Source: Verrucomicrobiia bacterium (GTDB taxonomy: Bacteria; Verrucomicrobiota; Verrucomicrobiia; Verrucomicrobiales; DEV007). From it: 64,000 nucleotides of DNA. This document shows, in pieces, positions 44,215 to 53,611 of the stretch (its first letter is position 1; each line of letters starts with the position of its first letter). The translations under genes were made by a program, and so were the position numbers. Location: contig JAUIAH010000013.1 in NCBI GenBank assembly GCA_030425385.1, forward strand, positions 115,174-179,173, given 5' to 3'. The notes beneath the pieces were generated by a model. It saw only the letters and a program-made list of their open reading frames with translations, had not been told where the DNA came from and did not search any database.

Positions 44215-45217
44215 AGATCGGGAGGAATCGATAGTTTAATGCCAGAGCCAGCAGAGACATCGACGTGCCGTAGGCGTCGCCGAAGCTGCCATTCTCATTC
44301 TGCTGTTCGGTCAGTTGGCGAATGGTCATGCCATTCCATTTCTGCCAAGCCTCGTAGTCTCCTTGGAAGAGCGCCTGGGCCATGTAGTAGCGGAAATAGA
44401 AGGGGTGGCCACTCTCACGATGCTCTAAACGGTCAGTAAGATGCTTGAGCGTGGCCTTGAACCGCTGCTTCTCTTGCTGCTTGCTCACCGAAGCGACGAG
44501 GGTGGCAATGGCAGAACGGTTCATGGATTCGCCCATGCCTCCGAAGCCCCCGGAGTAGGCCACGAAGCCGTTCGGGCTGGTGGAACGCCGCATGTAGACG
44601 AGGGCGCGATCAATGACTTTGTCAGGGACATCCATGCCGGCGTTGCGTGCGGCCAGGAGCCCCATGAGCACGGCCCCCGTCACGGAGGTGTCGGCATCTG
44701 TGGAGTCGGGCGTGTAACGCCAGGCTCCCAAGGAATTCTTCTGCTGTGAAGTGGCGGCACATCGGATGGCGAGGTCCAAGGCTTCTGCTAGGCTGCGGCC
44801 TTGTTTCTCCGCCCCCTGCCAGAGTGCTGTTTCATCCACAGTTCCGTAGGCTTCTGCGAGGGCGAGCATGGCGAAGCCATGGTGGTACATGCTGCTGGGT
44901 AGGTAGCCGGTGCGGGCGTCTTGCGAGGCCACCATGTGGCGCAAGGCTTTGCGGATCGGCAGAGCCCAGCGACCGAAGTTGGGGTCCTCACCACTCGCGA
45001 GAAACGCCATGACGCAGAGGCCATCCACGCCAGACCCTTGCTGACCACCTTGCCAATTCCCTTCCTCGGATTGAGCCTGAGCGAGCCATTCGAGTCCGCG
45101 CTCGTAGATGGCGTCCACCTCAGGTGGAATCTCGCCGCCGAAGCGCAATCGAGGATCCTGCGCACTTGCGGAGGCCGCGGCAAGGATCAGGGTGAGGACG
45201 AAATGGAGAGCTCTCAT
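44204..45217 (-). CDS. Exported prenyltransferase/squalene-cyclase-fold protein
   Basis: A 337-residue protein with a signal peptide (MRALHFVLTLILAAASASAQ). The mature part has alpha/alpha-barrel repeats of the prenyltransferase and squalene oxidase type: LEWLAQAQSEEGNWQGGQQ, VDGLCVMAFLASGED, MYHHGFAMLALAEAYG, VTGAVLMGLLAARNAGM and ENGSFGDAYGTSMSLLALAL. The catalytic DxDD of squalene-hopene cyclases is not seen, and export argues against lipid cyclisation. In PVC genomes such proteins occur near MoxR/VWA clusters, as here. It may bind a protein or peptide. The start overlaps the upstream paralog by 4 nt (ATGA), and the stop overlaps the TlpA-fusion gene by 11 bp. Confidence 0.82.
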   Translation of the reverse strand: MRALHFVLTLILAAASASAQDPRLRFGGEIPPEVDAIYERGLEWLAQAQSEEGNWQGGQQGSGVDGLCVMAFLASGEDPNFGRWALPIRKALRHMVASQDARTGYLPSSMYHHGFAMLALAEAYGTVDETALWQGAEKQGRSLAEALDLAIRCAATSQQKNSLGAWRYTPDSTDADTSVTGAVLMGLLAARNAGMDVPDKVIDRALVYMRRSTSPNGFVAYSGGFGGMGESMNRSAIATLVASVSKQQEKQRFKATLKHLTDRLEHRESGHPFYFRYYMAQALFQGDYEAWQKWNGMTIRQLTEQQNENGSFGDAYGTSMSLLALALNYRFLPIYER

Positions 45218-46956
45218 CGGAAGATATTCAGGAGCCCTTTGAAGAGGCCTCCGCGCTGGTTCTGTTGTTCCTGTCGTTGTTTCAAATGTTGCACATTCTG
45301 CCGCACGCGATTGATATCGGGCTCGAGCGCCTCACGTTGAGTCTCGGTGAAGAAGACTTTCAGTTCCTCCTCTTCCAATAGGCCAAGCGGCGCCATGATG
45401 TAATATCCATTAAGATACCACGTGGGCTGGAAACGTTCATTGAATGCCTTCCCATACTCCTGGAGGAGCTCCAGGACCCGCGCTTCCAACGCTGCTTTCT
45501 TCTCGCCTTCCATGTAGCAGGACTTCTCAATCTCAGTGAGCATCAATTCGCTGATGACGGCATGCTTGCGTGCGTCGAGAGCCTGCTTAGCTGCTTCCCA
45601 TTGCGCCTTCTGTGATTCTGTGAGGAGTTTGTCCACGGTGCGCGTCCATTGCTCGGGGATTCCTTTCCGCGAGTAACCGTATCCAGAGGATCCACCGCCG
45701 CGCTGCTTCACATACGTCATGAGATCTTCAGGATTCGTGTAGCTTCGGAAGCGGGAGTAGAGACTGGATTCGACCGACTCGAAGCGTTCGGTGGCCATGC
45801 TGACGGCGACTTTCTTAGCCAGTGTGTTGAGTTGGGCTTGAACGTCTTCCGGGAGATCGACGGCCCCACAGAGCTGCGCGACTTCGCTGGCCATCTCATC
45901 CAAACCCTGTTGCACCGCCTGATCATAGCACCGCCTGATGAGGAAGGTGATCACGCGCTGGGCGTCCACCTTGGTGACAGGGTCGGATTCCGGCCAGTCT
46001 TCGGGTAATTTGTAAGTGAGTCGGATGTACCGACGATCTTGTTGAAGGTAGTCGCTTGGGATGGCTTTCCAGAACTCCCTTTGCTCATCATCGAACACAT
46101 CCTTCAATTTGGACTCGGGCAATTCACTTTTGATCTGGTAGAGATTGAGGGAGTGATAGCCTCGCTGGGGATCTCCTGGGTCGAAGAAGTAGTCTGGTAA
46201 CTCCTTGGGAAGGATTTCCACTGCCAGGGTCATCATGGCTTCATGCTGAACAGGGGTGAGTTGCAAATGCGGCTCGAGCGCGGCTAAGAGACAATCCGTG
46301 AGGGCTCGACAACGACGTGCTTTCAGCGATTCCTGATCCTTCTCAAGCTGGGCGAGCGTTTCTTCATCAAAGACGGTCTTGAGGGCCTCCTGCCACCGCT
46401 TGAGACCTTTCTCGCGCCATTCTTGTCCTTCCGATTGATTGAAGAAATGCTGATTTCCCTGGGCCGAATTGCGTGCTTCGTCGACTGACATCTTCGCCAA
46501 GCGCTTGCTTTCGCTCTCCTTCCAGTCGTCGATGATCTCCGTGAGGATCACGTCTTTCATGGCGCGGAGCCGATCCGCACTGCCCCTCACCTCGAAGCGC
46601 GCGCTCAAGGCAGCGGTGCGCGCATGGGCTTGCGTCAGGGCTTGCTCGAAAGCGTGCCGAACGTGGAAGAGACTGCTCTCGACCAATTCATCCACCATTT
46701 CCTTGCGTAAAGTGGGAGCGTTCTTTGCGAGGAGAGGCGGGACGCTTTCTTCTTCTTCCAGGGATGCCTCAAGGTCAGCTCCCGCAAAGCCAACAACGTT
46801 GCCCACGTCCAGAGCGAAGTTAAGGATATTCTCCGTGTCGGCAAACCAATCAATCGTGTCCACCTCTTGTGACCATGTGAAGGGAGAGGAGCTGGCTAGC
46901 AGAATAGGAATAATGCGAGTGTATAGCGGAGACATCATGGATCGATACGAATTCAT
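45214..46956 (-). CDS. Tandem paralog A: exported helical protein with internal duplication
   Basis: A 580-residue exported protein of no known family. A leader (ending near WSQ) is followed by IDWFADTENILNFALDVGN, the shared N-terminal signature of the three paralogs. Two homologous halves follow (about 85-330 and 350-550). Each half holds a block like LLTESQKAQWEAAKQAL...ARKHAVISELMLTEIEKSCYM (second half) or VFDEETLAQLEKDQESLKARR...LLAALEPHLQLTPVQ (first half), then a closing LKDVFDDEQREFWKA or LKVFFTETQREALEP. The LTxxQ-like motifs recall Spy/CpxP-type periplasmic proteins, but real homology is unproven. It ends LLNIFR. The start could also be an ATG at 46938. Confidence 0.72.
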   Translation of the reverse strand: MNSYRSMMSPLYTRIIPILLASSSPFTWSQEVDTIDWFADTENILNFALDVGNVVGFAGADLEASLEEEESVPPLLAKNAPTLRKEMVDELVESSLFHVRHAFEQALTQAHARTAALSARFEVRGSADRLRAMKDVILTEIIDDWKESESKRLAKMSVDEARNSAQGNQHFFNQSEGQEWREKGLKRWQEALKTVFDEETLAQLEKDQESLKARRCRALTDCLLAALEPHLQLTPVQHEAMMTLAVEILPKELPDYFFDPGDPQRGYHSLNLYQIKSELPESKLKDVFDDEQREFWKAIPSDYLQQDRRYIRLTYKLPEDWPESDPVTKVDAQRVITFLIRRCYDQAVQQGLDEMASEVAQLCGAVDLPEDVQAQLNTLAKKVAVSMATERFESVESSLYSRFRSYTNPEDLMTYVKQRGGGSSGYGYSRKGIPEQWTRTVDKLLTESQKAQWEAAKQALDARKHAVISELMLTEIEKSCYMEGEKKAALEARVLELLQEYGKAFNERFQPTWYLNGYYIMAPLGLLEEEELKVFFTETQREALEPDINRVRQNVQHLKQRQEQQNQRGGLFKGLLNIFR

Positions 46957-46965
46957 CGGACGAGT

Positions 46966-48588
46966 TCAATTCCGTTGGGCCAATTGGGTTATCTGCTGAA
47001 TGAGGCGATGCTGGTCATTCGCTTGGTTTAAGGCGGATAGCTGATCCTCGGTGAAGATGGCCTTGCGATCCTTGGCATCGAGCAAATGGATGGGGATTAA
47101 AGCAAATCTAGGGTCGAGGTGCCATTGATCTCCTTTGATTCGGGTAATCCAAGGATTGATGCGCTGAATCAGTTTAGGAAGACGGTCTTCCAGAAAGGCT
47201 CGTTGATCCGTAGACAGGAGAAAGTAATTCTCGATCTCTGTGAGGATCAATCGTGGGATCGCTTCTTCGTGGAGTTGCGCCACCGCGAGGTTGGCGGCCT
47301 CCAATTCTTGGCGTTGGCTTGGCCTAAGGAGTGCTTCAAGCACCACGGACCACGATGAGGGCACGGCTAGATCTTGGAAGTGATCTGTCACCCGAAGGTT
47401 ACGGTGTGATTGGATACGATCTAGAATATCAGAGAGCCGCGTCAGGTTGAGTGACTTCCAAATCTCTTCCTCAATCGTACTCACGGATTCTGTGGCCATC
47501 TCTTCCGCCACACCTTTGGCCCGTGTGAAGAGTTTAGTGGTGATGTCAGGAGATAGATGGAAGAGGTGCGTGATGCGGAGCGCTTCGGCATGCATGCGTG
47601 CCTGGCAATCTGCTCGGACACGATCAGTGGCCTGTCTTACAAGATCGGCGACGATCCTCTCGGCGGTCACGGGTGTCGGTGGGTGAGAGAATCGCCAGTG
47701 TTTGGGCGGCTCGACGACATTGGGAGACCTGGACCCAAACACCTCGAAAGACACGGAGCGCCAGCGTTGCCACTGAGCTGCTGTGAGCAGGTCTTGAAGC
47801 TCTTGGGTTTCGTATTCCAATTGGTAAAAATGGAGATTGATCTGGCCCCGATTGCGGCTGCGAAAGTAATCGTCTGGCAGATCATCAAGAAGCGTGCTCG
47901 CGAGGCTCAGAAGTTTCTCGTTCTGTGAGGGTGTCAACCCAACGTGCTCATTCATCGTTGCGAGCATGAGGCGCGCCAAGGCTTCGCAGCGCCGATGACG
48001 CGTTTGGAGGAGCTGGTGATCGATTTGCGCCATCTCGTCCTGGGCAAACACGCCGTCTACCTGTTGCTTCCATTCTCGGTACGTCCGTAGGGCCCACTCG
48101 GCGCCACTTGCTGACGTGGCGAAGCGTTCCCATCCTTGCCGTTCCTCGTGGACTTGATCGGTGGTCATCAGCAAGAAGCGCGCCTTCGCGTTCTTCCGCC
48201 ACTGCTCAAGAAGGGTCTGTGTGAGGGAAGTCTTCAAGGCCTCCATTTGGTTCCGGCGCTCAGGATTGAGGAACGGCGTGGCGTGGCTGAGCGTTCGCAA
48301 GCAGTGGGCCTCGATTTCTTGCTCAAAGAAGCTCTGGATCGGTGCCACGAAATCGTCTTCGAGATAAGAGGCGGCCGTTTCCTCGTCCATCATCGATTCC
48401 AAGGTGTTCGGATCCACGATTGCCGACAAGGAAATGACGGGCTCTTCCTCGAAGAGAACATTCACCTCGTGATTCGGAAGATCGATATCCAGATCCACTT
48501 GGGCATCGGAAAACCAATCAATTCCTTCTTGAGCCGATCCTGTGATCGGCGCTACGAAGGCTGCAGCTATCCAAGCAAATCGTTTCAT
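46966..48588 (-). CDS. Tandem paralog B: exported helical protein with internal duplication
   Basis: A 540-residue paralog of A and C. It begins MKRFAWIAAAFVAPITGSAQ (signal peptide) then EGIDWFSDAQVDLDIDLPN. First half: VFAQDEMAQIDHQLLQTRHRR, LMLATMNEHVGLTPSQNEK and LLDDLPDDYF, closing LQDLLTAAQWQRWRS. Second half: LLRPSQRQELEAANLAVAQL, LILTEIENYFLLSTDQRA and closing KAIFTEDQLSALNQ. Mainly helical, charged, with no Cys-based or catalytic motif. It overlaps paralog C by 4 nt (ATGA) and lies 9 bp before paralog A. The shared opening motif suggests all three are targeted and used alike. Confidence 0.72.
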   Translation of the reverse strand: MKRFAWIAAAFVAPITGSAQEGIDWFSDAQVDLDIDLPNHEVNVLFEEEPVISLSAIVDPNTLESMMDEETAASYLEDDFVAPIQSFFEQEIEAHCLRTLSHATPFLNPERRNQMEALKTSLTQTLLEQWRKNAKARFLLMTTDQVHEERQGWERFATSASGAEWALRTYREWKQQVDGVFAQDEMAQIDHQLLQTRHRRCEALARLMLATMNEHVGLTPSQNEKLLSLASTLLDDLPDDYFRSRNRGQINLHFYQLEYETQELQDLLTAAQWQRWRSVSFEVFGSRSPNVVEPPKHWRFSHPPTPVTAERIVADLVRQATDRVRADCQARMHAEALRITHLFHLSPDITTKLFTRAKGVAEEMATESVSTIEEEIWKSLNLTRLSDILDRIQSHRNLRVTDHFQDLAVPSSWSVVLEALLRPSQRQELEAANLAVAQLHEEAIPRLILTEIENYFLLSTDQRAFLEDRLPKLIQRINPWITRIKGDQWHLDPRFALIPIHLLDAKDRKAIFTEDQLSALNQANDQHRLIQQITQLAQRN

Positions 48589-50096
48589 AGCTGCATGCCT
48601 CTGCGGAGGTCGCGGAGCATGGGTCCTTCAATGGCCTCAAGTGCCTCTTGCGACAGAAGCGAGCCGAGGACATCCGGGTCAAGTTTCAGTAGTGGGAGTC
48701 CTAGGGTGCCAGTGCGCAAGTGCCAATATCTGGCGTAGGCGGTGAAGACCTGCGAATTCGTGGCAATGATTTCCTGCAGAGCTTCCTTGAGTGCGGATCT
48801 GGACGCATCATCGATGAAGGCAAATCGTTCGATTTCTGTGAGGGTGAGTTCTGCTATGATGGCCGCGCGTCGCGTGGGAGTATCCTTGGTTAACTTGGCG
48901 ATCTGAGCGCGTTGATCTTCGGTCAGTAGCTTTTCAAGAGCCTCCTCCCATAGGGAACTCTCCGTTGGGAATGGGAGGTTAATCAATACCCTTGAGTTCG
49001 TCTTCCTTTGAGCAGCATGCTTGTCCCAGTGCGACCGGATCCTGAATTCCACGTCGTCCATCAGTTGATTGGCGATCAATTGGGCAGTTCCTTTGGCTGC
49101 TGTTCGAAGCTGTTCTTTCACGTGGTTGGGTAGTGGAATGGCCCTTGCGATCTGTTGCGCCTTTGGCTCCCAATGCCACTGTAAGATCTGAGAACGAATA
49201 TCCTCGTAAATATCGTTGGCTTCTTGGGAAGTGGCGGAGGGCGAGACGGCAACGGGAATGGTGCTAGGATTGCCAAATGTAGCCAATTGATCCGGGTCTA
49301 TCTTCAGCCAGCGTTCCCATTGGCCCGCGTCCAGGACAAGCTTTACCAGTGGACGCTCGAAAGCGCTTTTGAGATGATTCGGGTCGATGGTATAGTGCGA
49401 AGAGCCTTGCGATGGTCGGAAGCAGCGTTTAGGAAGGTCGTAAAGGAGCGCCTCCGAATGTTCATTGAGAACTTCAGCCTGTTGGGTGCTGATTCCAATG
49501 AGGTGCTCCATTTCAAAGAGCATGTATTGGGCAATAGCATCGCGGCGTCGCTGTCTGAACCTATCGCTAATGGCGCGAAGGTGAGAAAGTTCTTCCACTG
49601 AGAAGATCGTTGCAATTCCTTCGCGCCAGCGCGTTTCACATCTCGCATCCCAGGGATCCGCCCATGCGACCGGGGGATCATGAAGGAAGTGATTGCAGGT
49701 TGAGTGTGCTTGCTCGGAAGTTCTCCGAAGCATCCAGGTGCGAATTTGTTCGTGCCAATCCGTAAGGGTTTGGTCAACGATGGAGATTTGTAATTTCCGA
49801 AGAGCGGTTCCTTGGGCTTCAGTGAGAAACGAATGCGCATGCATCTGCGTGCGATCACAGAGACGTTGAACAGTATCTGTCAGGAATTTGCTTACTCGAG
49901 GCTGACATTGTTCGATGAGTTGATCGGTCAGTTCGGGTTCTGCTAGGGTGCCCTCGGTGGGACTGGTAGCGAAGGTCTCCTCAGGCAGGTCGATATCCAG
50001 ATCCAACTTGGCATCGGAAAACCAATCGATTCTCTCCTGCGCAGGAGTCACCGCTAGTGATCCTAACATGACACTGATCCAAGCAAGTCGTTTCAT
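48585..50096 (-). CDS. Tandem paralog C: exported helical protein with internal duplication
   Basis: A 503-residue paralog, first of the three in transcription order. Signal peptide MKRLAWISVMLGSLAVTPAQ, then ERIDWFSDAKLDLDIDLPEE. First half: IFSVEELSHLRAISDRFRQRR, YMLFEMEHLIGISTQQ and YDLPKRCF, closing LVLDAGQWERWLKIDP. Second half: LLTEDQRAQIAKLTKDT, LTLTEIERFAFIDDAS and closing SLLSQEALEAIE. B and C share the start of the leader (MKR[FL]AWI), so the duplication that made this pair seems later than the split from A. Function unknown. It follows the DUF4175-like gene by 61 bp. Confidence 0.72.
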   Translation of the reverse strand: MKRLAWISVMLGSLAVTPAQERIDWFSDAKLDLDIDLPEETFATSPTEGTLAEPELTDQLIEQCQPRVSKFLTDTVQRLCDRTQMHAHSFLTEAQGTALRKLQISIVDQTLTDWHEQIRTWMLRRTSEQAHSTCNHFLHDPPVAWADPWDARCETRWREGIATIFSVEELSHLRAISDRFRQRRRDAIAQYMLFEMEHLIGISTQQAEVLNEHSEALLYDLPKRCFRPSQGSSHYTIDPNHLKSAFERPLVKLVLDAGQWERWLKIDPDQLATFGNPSTIPVAVSPSATSQEANDIYEDIRSQILQWHWEPKAQQIARAIPLPNHVKEQLRTAAKGTAQLIANQLMDDVEFRIRSHWDKHAAQRKTNSRVLINLPFPTESSLWEEALEKLLTEDQRAQIAKLTKDTPTRRAAIIAELTLTEIERFAFIDDASRSALKEALQEIIATNSQVFTAYARYWHLRTGTLGLPLLKLDPDVLGSLLSQEALEAIEGPMLRDLRRGMQL

Positions 50097-50157
50097 CTGT
50101 TGATGTTAGATTGGATGCATTGGAGTGCGGCTCCAGATCCTCCCCTCATCAGAAAGG

Positions 50158-53100
50158 TCATGGCTTCGCATTCCCTTCCAGATTGGCGAAGTAGGCATCG
50201 AGTCCGGCCTTGAACTCTTCGGGAAACTCGCGTCCGGCGCGTCCGGTAGCTTGGCCGACGCGGCGTGCCTGCACCACACTGTTAGGATCGCCTCCGGGGC
50301 CTAGCTCTGACAATGCGGCGAGACTGGCGCTCTCGGCTCCGCCGCCGCCACCGGGATTGTTCCCACCGCCGCCACCGCCACCTTTGCCTTGGCGCTTGGT
50401 TTGGAGGAGGAGTTCGATCGCTTCCGTTTCCGCACCGATAGCAGGGGCACCCGTTTCATGATGCGCGAGAATGGAGGTGGCTTCATTCATCACCTGAGTC
50501 ACCGCTCCTAACAACTGAAGGGCCTTGCCGAAACGTTGCGCCCCGTTCTCCAAAGCCACGATGTCTTCGATCGCGGAAAGGGTGTGCTCGGCAATGCGCG
50601 CTTGTTCGGCAGAGAGCTTGATCGCACCGGCTTGATGCTCTTCTGGCTTGAGACCTTCTTTGGCGTTCTCTAGTTCACGCGTCTCATCGCGCAGGGCCAT
50701 CTCGTCCCGCAACGCCTGCATGACTTTGAGAACGACTTCCGGAGGGAGACTATCACTGCTACCTGCTGAGCAATTGGAACACGAGCCCGCCTTGACCATT
50801 TCTTCAGCCCAGCGATCGAGCGTGTCCGCCCAGAGTTCCGCCCCATGGATGGTGTTTCCGCTCAGATTCTCCGTCGCGCGTTCTCCCAGTTCGGCCAGAG
50901 CGCTGACGACACGGGTCTCTCTCATTTCCCCTAGCACCTGTCTGAAATGCTGGTCGGGGCGACGCTGCACATAGGCGGCCATGTCACTTTGAATAACTTT
51001 CACGAGATCGCTCTCCGCTGAAGCCACCGCCTCAGCTGTGTCCGCGAAGTCGGTAGGCTCATCGGCTACGCCGAAGGCGGCCAGGCTCTTGGCGCGCATG
51101 TTCGTGGCCAACTTCTGCTGTGCTTGTGAGGCGGCTTTGAGACGCTTGACAAAAGTGCTCGCTTCGAGGCTGGCGAGGATCTCGGCCAATTCATCGGAGA
51201 CCTTAGCAAACTCTTCTAACAAATTTGCCTGTTCCTCCACGCCGGCATCGAGGGGCTGCTGAGCGGGCGACCGCGGTCCGGGAGGCGGGGATTCCTGGCC
51301 GGGCGCGGCCGCGAGCGTATTCGAGGGCAAGCCGAGGGCGCTGCCGCTTGGCTTCTTGGGTTCGCCTTCATCACCGGGCGTGGTGCTTTCTTCCTCGCCC
51401 CCTAAAGGCATGCCACTATCAGAAATCTCAAGTGTCGGTGCGGGAGGATGCTCCTCACCTTCCTCCGCAGGTGCCTGTGGTTGGCCGCTGGCGGAATCGG
51501 GCTTCTCGCCTTGGGCTAGTTTGGGACCGCTTTCCTGTGAGGACGTGGGTGGCGTCTGCCCAGGGTTAGGTTTGGTGTTAGGATCGGAAGGGTCTGCGGA
51601 AGGGGTGCCACTGGCTTCGGCATTGGACGATTCCTTCAAGAGATCGGCCACATTGGGCATCCGATTGGCCGCGATGTCTTGGAGCGATTGAAGGAGCGTG
51701 GCCCACGACTCTAACCGTTCGGCATCAAACTCTTCATTCTTGGTGGCTTGCTCGATCAACTTGCGGCCGGATTGATTGAGGGCATTCAAGCGATTGGCGT
51801 TGGCGAGTTCGGCCCGTGATTGATCCGACACCCGTCGCCGATTCTCGGGTTGATCCAATTCCGCTGCGCTGAGCGCTCGGAGTTGTTTGTTCGTTTGGTG
51901 CAGTTGCTGTTCGCGTTCGTAAGTCTCCCTAGCAGAAGCCAACCATTGATTCATCTGAGTCGTCACCCATAGAGCATGATCGGTGGCGCTGAGCACATGC
52001 AGGACAAATGTGGTGCTGGTGCTAGGCTCGCGTCCTGACAAATAGTCTTCTGCCCAGGCTTGAATCTCCAATGACTGCGGGGCGATGCCTTCTCTGGCCG
52101 CACAGAAAGTGGCGCGCGCGGAGATTTCGCGTTCTTCGGGGCCACCCACCGCCGCGATCTTGCGCCCTTGAGCATTCGGGATTTCCTCACGTTCTTCGAA
52201 ACTCTGCCAGCGCAACCCCACTTGCTTGATCCCAAAGTCATCCGAGGCCGTGAGATCGAACGGAACCACCTCTGTTTCGAGTACGACTTGCTCATTGGAA
52301 TCCCGTTGGGCGAGAAGCGTGGGCGCCTCATCTTCTAGCGGAAGCACTTTCAATGTCAGGGGTTCAGACGCTTGCAATCCATAGATGTCCGTCCATGTGA
52401 AGGTGGATTCCACTTCGCCTTCGATGATGACAGGATCGCTCTTCAAGCGGTTCGCTTCCGGTTGGATAGCGGTGCCATCAATGGCCGCCTCCGCGAGATC
52501 GCGACTGGTCACGGCTTCGAACTGTGCCTCGCTCCCTGCGAGGATGCTAACGGTGCCCCCGCGCACATCAAGGATGGGCTTGGTTTCATACTGGAGGTAA
52601 TCCGGAAGCGTGAGGTGCGCATGCAGTGCTTGCAATTCAGGACGTGTCCGTGGTTGCAGCGCGATGGTTTCACGGACATCACCTACGCGCACCCGGAGGT
52701 CAGTGTCGTGCTGCTGTGGTGGGAACGCTAGGGTGAATTGGCCTTCCGATTGGGAAGCGTGGACGTGGGCTTGTCCGTGGATGCGCCCCTGAGCGCTGCC
52801 GGGTTGCCAGCGGCCCTCCGGCTGCAGAGACACGGGGAGTTCGAACGGTTCTGCGGTGGGGACAATGAGAGGGTTGGGCAAAGCATCGATCCTCGCAAAG
52901 GTATAGCGTTCGGTGTCTTTCCATGGCATCGCCCAGCGCACGAGTGCGTTTCGTGCCGCGTCATTGATCAGCGCAAAGCCCGTCGCCGTGAGAACGACAA
53001 AGAAGACAGCCGCAAAACCCCACTGCCAGTGCTTGGCATGCGGCACGGCGTGGGTGAGATCTTGATCGCGGACAGCGTCATCTGCCTGCGCCATGGCCGC

Positions 53101-53484
53101 CTCCACGAGACGGGTGCTTCGCCCCGTCTTGCTGCCATCATCCTTGGCGAGTTCGACGATGCCTAACAATTGATCACCCAAGCGAGGGAATTTCCAGCGC
53201 AACAGTTTGGCCGCGTCTTCCAAGCGCCGTTGCCGCCACACCCAGCGATGCCATTTCAATGGCAAGCCGAGTCCGGGGACGGCCGCGCCAAGGATGAGCA
53301 AGGTGGTGCGCACCCAGGTGGGCGTCTCCATGATCCGATCCAGCCCCAGCACGAGAAGGTAGGATAGTGTCAGTCCAACGACCGAAGCGAGGATGCCTTC
53401 GGCCAACTTGACGATCCAAACACGTCGGCGGAAATGGGAGAGTTTGGAGGCCAGCAGGGATGGTAATGTGGCAGGAGCACTCAT
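50158..53484 (-). CDS. DUF4175-like large membrane protein
   Basis: A 1108-residue protein. Three hydrophobic helices occur near the N-terminus (about 28-48, 58-76 and 155-175), with cytoplasmic text RRLEDAAKLLRWKFPRLGDQLLGIVELA between the second and third. A long extracytoplasmic part follows: Ig-like beta regions (about 190-480), coiled-coil helices (490-620), a Pro/Glu/Ser-rich low-complexity linker (625-740), more helices (745-1030) and a Gly-rich stretch (GKGGGGGGGNNPGGGGG) near the C-terminus. This layout matches DUF4175-type proteins found beside MoxR and VWA genes in PVC bacteria and Alphaproteobacteria. It probably spans the periplasm as a scaffold. It starts 127 bp after the VWA gene, with a strong hairpin in the gap. 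Confidence 0.75.
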   Translation of the reverse strand: MSAPATLPSLLASKLSHFRRRVWIVKLAEGILASVVGLTLSYLLVLGLDRIMETPTWVRTTLLILGAAVPGLGLPLKWHRWVWRQRRLEDAAKLLRWKFPRLGDQLLGIVELAKDDGSKTGRSTRLVEAAMAQADDAVRDQDLTHAVPHAKHWQWGFAAVFFVVLTATGFALINDAARNALVRWAMPWKDTERYTFARIDALPNPLIVPTAEPFELPVSLQPEGRWQPGSAQGRIHGQAHVHASQSEGQFTLAFPPQQHDTDLRVRVGDVRETIALQPRTRPELQALHAHLTLPDYLQYETKPILDVRGGTVSILAGSEAQFEAVTSRDLAEAAIDGTAIQPEANRLKSDPVIIEGEVESTFTWTDIYGLQASEPLTLKVLPLEDEAPTLLAQRDSNEQVVLETEVVPFDLTASDDFGIKQVGLRWQSFEEREEIPNAQGRKIAAVGGPEEREISARATFCAAREGIAPQSLEIQAWAEDYLSGREPSTSTTFVLHVLSATDHALWVTTQMNQWLASARETYEREQQLHQTNKQLRALSAAELDQPENRRRVSDQSRAELANANRLNALNQSGRKLIEQATKNEEFDAERLESWATLLQSLQDIAANRMPNVADLLKESSNAEASGTPSADPSDPNTKPNPGQTPPTSSQESGPKLAQGEKPDSASGQPQAPAEEGEEHPPAPTLEISDSGMPLGGEEESTTPGDEGEPKKPSGSALGLPSNTLAAAPGQESPPPGPRSPAQQPLDAGVEEQANLLEEFAKVSDELAEILASLEASTFVKRLKAASQAQQKLATNMRAKSLAAFGVADEPTDFADTAEAVASAESDLVKVIQSDMAAYVQRRPDQHFRQVLGEMRETRVVSALAELGERATENLSGNTIHGAELWADTLDRWAEEMVKAGSCSNCSAGSSDSLPPEVVLKVMQALRDEMALRDETRELENAKEGLKPEEHQAGAIKLSAEQARIAEHTLSAIEDIVALENGAQRFGKALQLLGAVTQVMNEATSILAHHETGAPAIGAETEAIELLLQTKRQGKGGGGGGGNNPGGGGGAESASLAALSELGPGGDPNSVVQARRVGQATGRAGREFPEEFKAGLDAYFANLEGNAKP

Positions 53485-53541
53485 GAGTTCAATTGGGTTG
53501 CTTGCGGCTGTCTGGACGAGGCCAAACAGGGAGAGTTTACG

Positions 53542-53563
53542 GTAGCCTCATGCGAGAGGCTAC
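53542..53563 (-). terminator. 8-bp hairpin between VWA and DUF4175-like genes
   Basis: GTAGCCTC and GAGGCTAC form a perfect 8-bp stem around ATGCGA in the only long gap (127 bp) of the gene run. No T-run follows, so partial termination, RNA processing or mRNA stabilisation are all possible. Confidence 0.4.
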
Positions 53564-53611
53564 TAGAAAGAAGGGGGGCATGGAAACGAAGTCATCACAG
53601 AAGGGGAGCCA

